From: an uncultured Caryophanales bacterium
Lineage (GTDB): Bacteria > Bacillota_I > Bacilli_A > RF39 > UBA660
Direction: 5' to 3'
Length of the DNA: 64,000 bases
NCBI GenBank assembly: GCA_946628045.1
Contig: CAMOVZ010000006.1
Coordinates: 5,707-69,706, forward strand
How positions within the stretch are numbered: position 1 is the stretch's first letter; every line of letters starts with the position of its first letter. The notes under the pieces were generated by a model that saw nothing but the letters and a program-made list of their open reading frames with translations, ran no database searches and had not been told where the DNA came from. A program made the position numbers and the translations under genes. Positions 60,478 to 64,000 of the stretch are shown one piece after another.

Positions 60478-61815
60478 ATGGAAACTATAATTAATGTTAA
60501 AGAGTTAAATGAAGTGTGTGCACTACCTGATAGAAAGTGGTCTACACAAACACATTTTAATTTAACAAATAGAGAAAATGTACATGAGATATTTAGATAT
60601 CAAAAATTCCAAGATGATTTCGTTGATAATATTTTATGTATAAATGATGGAAAAGAATTTATTGGATCATTTAAACCAAGTTATGAAGAATTCTTAAAAA
60701 GTGTTATTAAAGCCTTAAATTTAAAATTACCAAATGGATATAGTGATAATGAAGAATTAACTGATAAATTAGTTGAAAGAATAAAATTATTAAGAACTAT
60801 ACCAGACGAAGCATGGTTATATAATGAATTTCCTTTACTATATAAAGACCTAAAAGAAGGTAGAAAATATATGAAGGAAATAGAAGAATATAAAAATAAT
60901 CCTATATATTCATCTTTAGCCCAAGAAGAAGAACATTATTTCTATTCTTGTGGTCTAAGAGCCGGAGGAATAAGAAAAGGTTTTGATGGATTTGTTCCAA
61001 AACAAGCAGATGTATATTTAAGATTTGTTGATAGAAGAAAAGGCTATAAAGAATTAATTGAAAAACAAGACTTCAATAACTTTATTAAAGATAATTATGA
61101 TCAAGATAAATTAGCTATGTATTTAGCTCATAAATATTTATTAGATGCAGAAAAAAGTCCAAGTAAAATAAGAATACTTAATAAATATAATAAATTATTA
61201 GAAAAGTATATATCTTCTAATTATGATAAAACTGTATCTATTAAAGTAAATAATGAAAGAATAGATTATAATAATATAATAGATAGATTTAATAATTTAA
61301 AAAATAGAATTAAAAAAATAGATGCTGAAGTACCTTGGAAGTTAATACCTGAAGGTAAAAGAGCCAAATATGTTAAAGCTGGACTTGATCCAATGAAACA
61401 TTATATAACAGAAGAAGAGTTAAATGAATTAAGAAGAGCAGGAGAAGTAAAAGAAGAATTTTATAATAAGAATAAACCATTACTTAAAGCATATGGAACA
61501 TTAAAATATGAAGGTTATGTTGCATATATTTATGAAAATGGAGAAGTATTATTAGATACTGTATATAATGAAAATGAGCCATTAAAAGCTAAAGGTAACG
61601 CAATGTATCATATGAAAGCTATATATTTTGATATAGTAAGTGGATTAGATAAACAAGTATTAAAACGTCATCCACAAGTTGGTACAATGAACCATACTAC
61701 TTCATGGCCAAAAAGAGCTCAAAAACTAATTGATAAAAAAGGAACAGAAGAAGATAAAAATCAAGCAAAACAATTAGTAAAAAGAATAATAGAACAAAAT
61801 GAAAAAGACTCATAA
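60478..61815 (+). CDS. Protein of unknown function behind a strong promoter
   Basis: A 445-residue soluble, helical, charged protein with no signal peptide, membrane helix or motif I recognise. Landmarks are WSTQTHFNLTNRENVHEIFRY near the start, EEEHYFYSCGLRAGGIRKGFDGF in the middle and AKGNAMYHMKAIYFD with RHPQVGTMNHTTSWPKRAQ near the end. ATG 60478 follows AGAGGGGGG; the frame open from 60436 begins inside the promoter. A near-consensus promoter plus strong RBS predict abundant expression. In Bacillus the gene after spoIIP-yqxA is lepA, which this is not. Confidence 0.65.
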   Translation: METIINVKELNEVCALPDRKWSTQTHFNLTNRENVHEIFRYQKFQDDFVDNILCINDGKEFIGSFKPSYEEFLKSVIKALNLKLPNGYSDNEELTDKLVERIKLLRTIPDEAWLYNEFPLLYKDLKEGRKYMKEIEEYKNNPIYSSLAQEEEHYFYSCGLRAGGIRKGFDGFVPKQADVYLRFVDRRKGYKELIEKQDFNNFIKDNYDQDKLAMYLAHKYLLDAEKSPSKIRILNKYNKLLEKYISSNYDKTVSIKVNNERIDYNNIIDRFNNLKNRIKKIDAEVPWKLIPEGKRAKYVKAGLDPMKHYITEEELNELRRAGEVKEEFYNKNKPLLKAYGTLKYEGYVAYIYENGEVLLDTVYNENEPLKAKGNAMYHMKAIYFDIVSGLDKQVLKRHPQVGTMNHTTSWPKRAQKLIDKKGTEEDKNQAKQLVKRIIEQNEKDS

Positions 61816-61828
61816 GAGTCTTTTTATT
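61802..61828. terminator. Bidirectional terminator
   Basis: AAAAAGACTC / GAGTCTTTTT hairpin between convergent genes. Confidence 0.85.
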
Positions 61829-62690
61829 ATTGATATAATTCTTTCTTAATAGATTCAAGATTATCTTTCATAATAGAAATATAATCATCTTTTTCACTAC
61901 GTTCTTGATCAGTTATATTATCTAATTTATGAAGATCTATTGTACTTATACCTGAATTATTAACTATATTACTAGCCGTTTCTCCTAATTCATCACCTCT
62001 AAATTTAAATACATAACTAACAGTACCATTATTAATTAAGTTTTGAGCATCACTAACAGTCTTTTGACTAGCATCATCATCAATACAAATAACTTCAAGA
62101 CCAAACTTTTCTAAATATTTTAATGCACTATCTGCAACTATAATAGTTTTATTATTAGTAGACTCACTAGCTAATCTATATTCAGCATCTAATTCACTTA
62201 AACTAATTTTTAATTCATCATAGGCTTCATCAACATCTTTCTTTAAATAAGCACTTGATGCATATTCAGATAAACTTCTTCTAACATTTTGACTCATCAT
62301 TAAAAGTGAACTTGGATTTAACCATAACTCTTCAGGAGAGTATTCAGTTTCTAATACATAAGCTGTATCAATAATTCTAAGATCATGATTTATTTGAAGT
62401 AATTCCATAGCTAAATCTCTTTCTTTTTTGATTAATCCATTATATACAAATAAATCTTTTCTAGCATATTCTTGTTTTTGCTTTTTACTTATTTTATATG
62501 TATCTATTAAAACACCATCAGGGTATATTGATGTAATAGTAGAATGATTTCCATATAAACTTCTAACAATATATTCATTAGGATAGTTAGTAACAATAAT
62601 CTCAATCTCATCCATAGAGTCATTTGAACAACCACTAACTATAAATGGAATAATTAAAATAACTAATAAAAATAATAATTTCTTTTTCAT
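61827..62690 (-). CDS. ZnuA/TroA-like lipoprotein lacking metal histidines
   Basis: A 287-residue lipoprotein (lipobox IVSGC, Cys21) with the fold pattern of cluster A-I metal-binding proteins: IIVTNYPNEYIVRSLYG, DLFVYNGLIKKE, EELWLNPSSLLMM and VADSALKYLEKFGLEV. The residues that align with the three metal histidines of this family are Asp63, Glu121 and Asp187 instead, so zinc or manganese binding as usual is unlikely. No ABC permease or ATPase gene is adjacent. It overlaps yidD by four bases. It may bind another cation or have a structural role. Confidence 0.78.
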   Translation of the reverse strand: MKKKLLFLLVILIIPFIVSGCSNDSMDEIEIIVTNYPNEYIVRSLYGNHSTITSIYPDGVLIDTYKISKKQKQEYARKDLFVYNGLIKKERDLAMELLQINHDLRIIDTAYVLETEYSPEELWLNPSSLLMMSQNVRRSLSEYASSAYLKKDVDEAYDELKISLSELDAEYRLASESTNNKTIIVADSALKYLEKFGLEVICIDDDASQKTVSDAQNLINNGTVSYVFKFRGDELGETASNIVNNSGISTIDLHKLDNITDQERSEKDDYISIMKDNLESIKKELYQ

Positions 62691-62914
62691 CTCTTTTTCT
62701 CCTTTTTGATTGGTACTGGATCATATATATTCTTACTCATTGGATTACATCTAATTATTCTTTTAATACCCATATAAGTACCTTTAAAAGATCCATATAC
62801 TTTAATTGCCTTTTTTGTATATTCAGAACAAGTAGGAATAAACCTACATTGTTTGTGTGATGAAAATGGAATTTTTTGATATAAATTGATAAGCGAAATA
62901 AGTATCCATTTCAT
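62687..62914 (-). CDS. yidD: Membrane protein insertion efficiency factor YidD
   Basis: A 75-residue protein with an N-terminal amphipathic helix and the YidD signature CRFIPTCSEYTKKAI, then GIKRIIRCNPMS and YDPVP. It helps YidC-dependent membrane insertion, although here it is not beside yidC, rnpA or rpmH. RBS GGTGAT. It leads a two-gene operon with the ZnuA-like lipoprotein. Confidence 0.95.
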   Translation of the reverse strand: MKWILISLINLYQKIPFSSHKQCRFIPTCSEYTKKAIKVYGSFKGTYMGIKRIIRCNPMSKNIYDPVPIKKEKKR

Positions 62915-62963
62915 ATTATCACCAAATTAATTTTACTATTATTTATCTTTTTTTTCAAGACTA

Positions 62964-62972
62964 TGTTATAAT
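62964..62972 (+). promoter_or_regulatory. Extended -10 promoter
   Basis: TGTTATAAT, TGn-extended consensus -10, 15 bases before ATG 62988. Confidence 0.6.
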
Positions 62973-62987
62973 GAAATGGGTGAGGTT

Positions 62988-63533
62988 ATGAAATGTATAA
63001 AAACTTTAAATGATTATAATACTTATGACATAAAATTAATAGAAGAAAAAGAAAATGCTCCTGATAACGAATTATCAATACAAAAGAGTTGCAATGGAGA
63101 CTTGTATATGTCAATTACTAATAAAGTAGCTTTAGACCCTCTAATAAATGAATATAGATGGATTGATATAAAAAAAGATGATATTGACATATATAATATA
63201 TTTGATAAATTACACAATGATATATTAGAAAAAAGTGAATTAAATAAAGATATATTAGATGAAGATAATAATATAATATGGATTTCAGATGAAGGAACTA
63301 AAGAGACAGAAGATAGATTTATTATCTTTAAATATGATGATTATTATAGATTGTTATTTTTTAGAAATAATAAACATGAAGAAGATTGCTGTAGAAGAAA
63401 AAACTCTAGAAGTATAGTTATTAGATTCTCAACATCTGGTTCTAGATATAAAGAATTTATTTCTTCGTTTATGACTATGTATAGAGAATTAATTGATATA
63501 GAAAAACCAAAAATATATAAGAAGGGTGATTAG
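62988..63533 (+). CDS. Protein of unknown function upstream of rnc
   Basis: A 181-residue soluble acidic protein with no recognised family. Parts such as NELSIQKSCNGDLYMSITN and DRFIIFKYDDYYRLLFFRNN look like mixed alpha/beta. ATG 62988 is chosen since GGGTGAGG lies between it and the in-frame ATG 62976. Its stop codon is immediately followed by the rnc start, so the two are coupled. Confidence 0.65.
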   Translation: MKCIKTLNDYNTYDIKLIEEKENAPDNELSIQKSCNGDLYMSITNKVALDPLINEYRWIDIKKDDIDIYNIFDKLHNDILEKSELNKDILDEDNNIIWISDEGTKETEDRFIIFKYDDYYRLLFFRNNKHEEDCCRRKNSRSIVIRFSTSGSRYKEFISSFMTMYRELIDIEKPKIYKKGD

Positions 63534-64000
63534 ATGGAAGAATTATTTAATAAACTAGGCATTGTACCTAAAGATATTAATCTTTATAAAACTGCTTTTT
63601 CTCATAGTTCATATGTAAATGAACATAAAGTAAAAAACGATTATGAAAGATTAGAATTTGTTGGAGATGCAGTACTTGATTTAGTAATTGCAGATTATTT
63701 ATATAATAATTATAAAGAAACTGAAGGAGAAATGACTAAGCTAAGAGCTAGTTATGTATGTGAAAATGCAAATTATGCATACTCTGAGGGACTAGGATTA
63801 GAAAATTATATATTAGTAGGTAATGGGGAAAAAGAATCTGGTCTAAAGAAAGCAATAGTTGCCGATATATTTGAAGCATTAATGGGAGCTATATATATAG
63901 ATTTAGGTTATGCAACAGCAAGAAATACTATATTAAGAATAATAGTTCCATATATAGAAAATCCTAATATAACATTCTTTAGTGATTATAAAAGTAGTTT
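63534..64000 (+). CDS. rnc: Ribonuclease III (partial, runs off the window)
   Basis: The frame from ATG 63534 is open to the end of the window, giving about 155 residues of the endonuclease domain. The signature ERLEFVGDAVLDLVIADYLY, the downstream EGEMTKLRASYV and the acidic site IVADIFEALMGAIYIDLGY identify RNase III, which cuts double-stranded RNA in rRNA and mRNA processing. The dsRNA-binding domain lies beyond the window. RBS AAGGGTGAT. The start directly abuts the preceding stop codon. Confidence 0.95.
   Translation, partial: MEELFNKLGIVPKDINLYKTAFSHSSYVNEHKVKNDYERLEFVGDAVLDLVIADYLYNNYKETEGEMTKLRASYVCENANYAYSEGLGLENYILVGNGEKESGLKKAIVADIFEALMGAIYIDLGYATARNTILRIIVPYIENPNITFFSDYKSS

Overview
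The window is a very AT-rich chromosomal segment from a low-GC Gram-positive bacterium. The genes have Firmicutes/Bacilli character: comN next to secDF, a T-box ahead of hisS-aspS, LexA with a Gram-positive type SOS box, a mraZ-rsmH-ftsL-pbpB cluster, YneF, YidD, DUF1292, TmcAL and SpoIIP. TGA is used as a normal stop (for example at the ends of comN, relA, dtd and mraZ), so this is not a Mycoplasma-type code. Full peptidoglycan and division genes rule out a wall-less mollicute. A small-genome, host-associated Bacilli lineage (former 'Tenericutes' relatives such as the uncultured RF39-type gut bacteria) fits best, but that placement is inference. No rRNA, tRNA, CRISPR array or intact mobile element was seen.

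Layout. 1-6.8 kb: end of a Xer recombinase, comN, secDF, the (p)ppGpp enzyme relA, dtd and an AI-2E-type permease. 6.8-11.1 kb: an M3-like metallopeptidase, then a T-box controlled hisS-aspS operon whose leader reads as tRNA-Asp specific; HisRS carries a Cys-rich repeat tail. 11.1-14.2 kb: a surface protein, its membrane partner and an alpha/beta hydrolase. 14.3-17 kb: 6S RNA, an unknown gene, tcdA, lexA and a divergent 49-residue membrane peptide under a LexA box. 17-24.6 kb: polA, mutM, a broken rhuM, pyk, then gmk and tmcAL on the minus strand.

24.7-50.7 kb is a rearranged division and cell-wall cluster. murG-murB-divIB and ftsA-ftsZ lie before mraZ-rsmH-ftsL-pbpB, with mraY far downstream. 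It is interrupted by two GT39-like membrane proteins, surface proteins, membrane-anchored unknowns, two large coiled-coil proteins, a LysR regulator and a second PASTA penicillin-binding protein. Three GTGG repeats with 10-bp period in front of mraZ look like MraZ boxes.

50.7-64 kb: uvrC, a pseudopilin and mutL in tight series, a further surface protein, miaA, a transglutaminase-like protein, rpsT divergent from spoIIP, an unknown gene behind a near-consensus promoter, a ZnuA-like lipoprotein lacking its metal histidines with yidD, an unknown gene and the start of rnc.

Most transcription units end in clear hairpin plus T-run terminators, and many start at -10 boxes of the extended TGnTATAAT type. 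The features most worth a second look are the HisRS metallothionein-like tail, the SOS-controlled membrane peptide, the surface-protein family with lectin-like C-termini, the permuted division cluster and the histidine-less ZnuA homologue.
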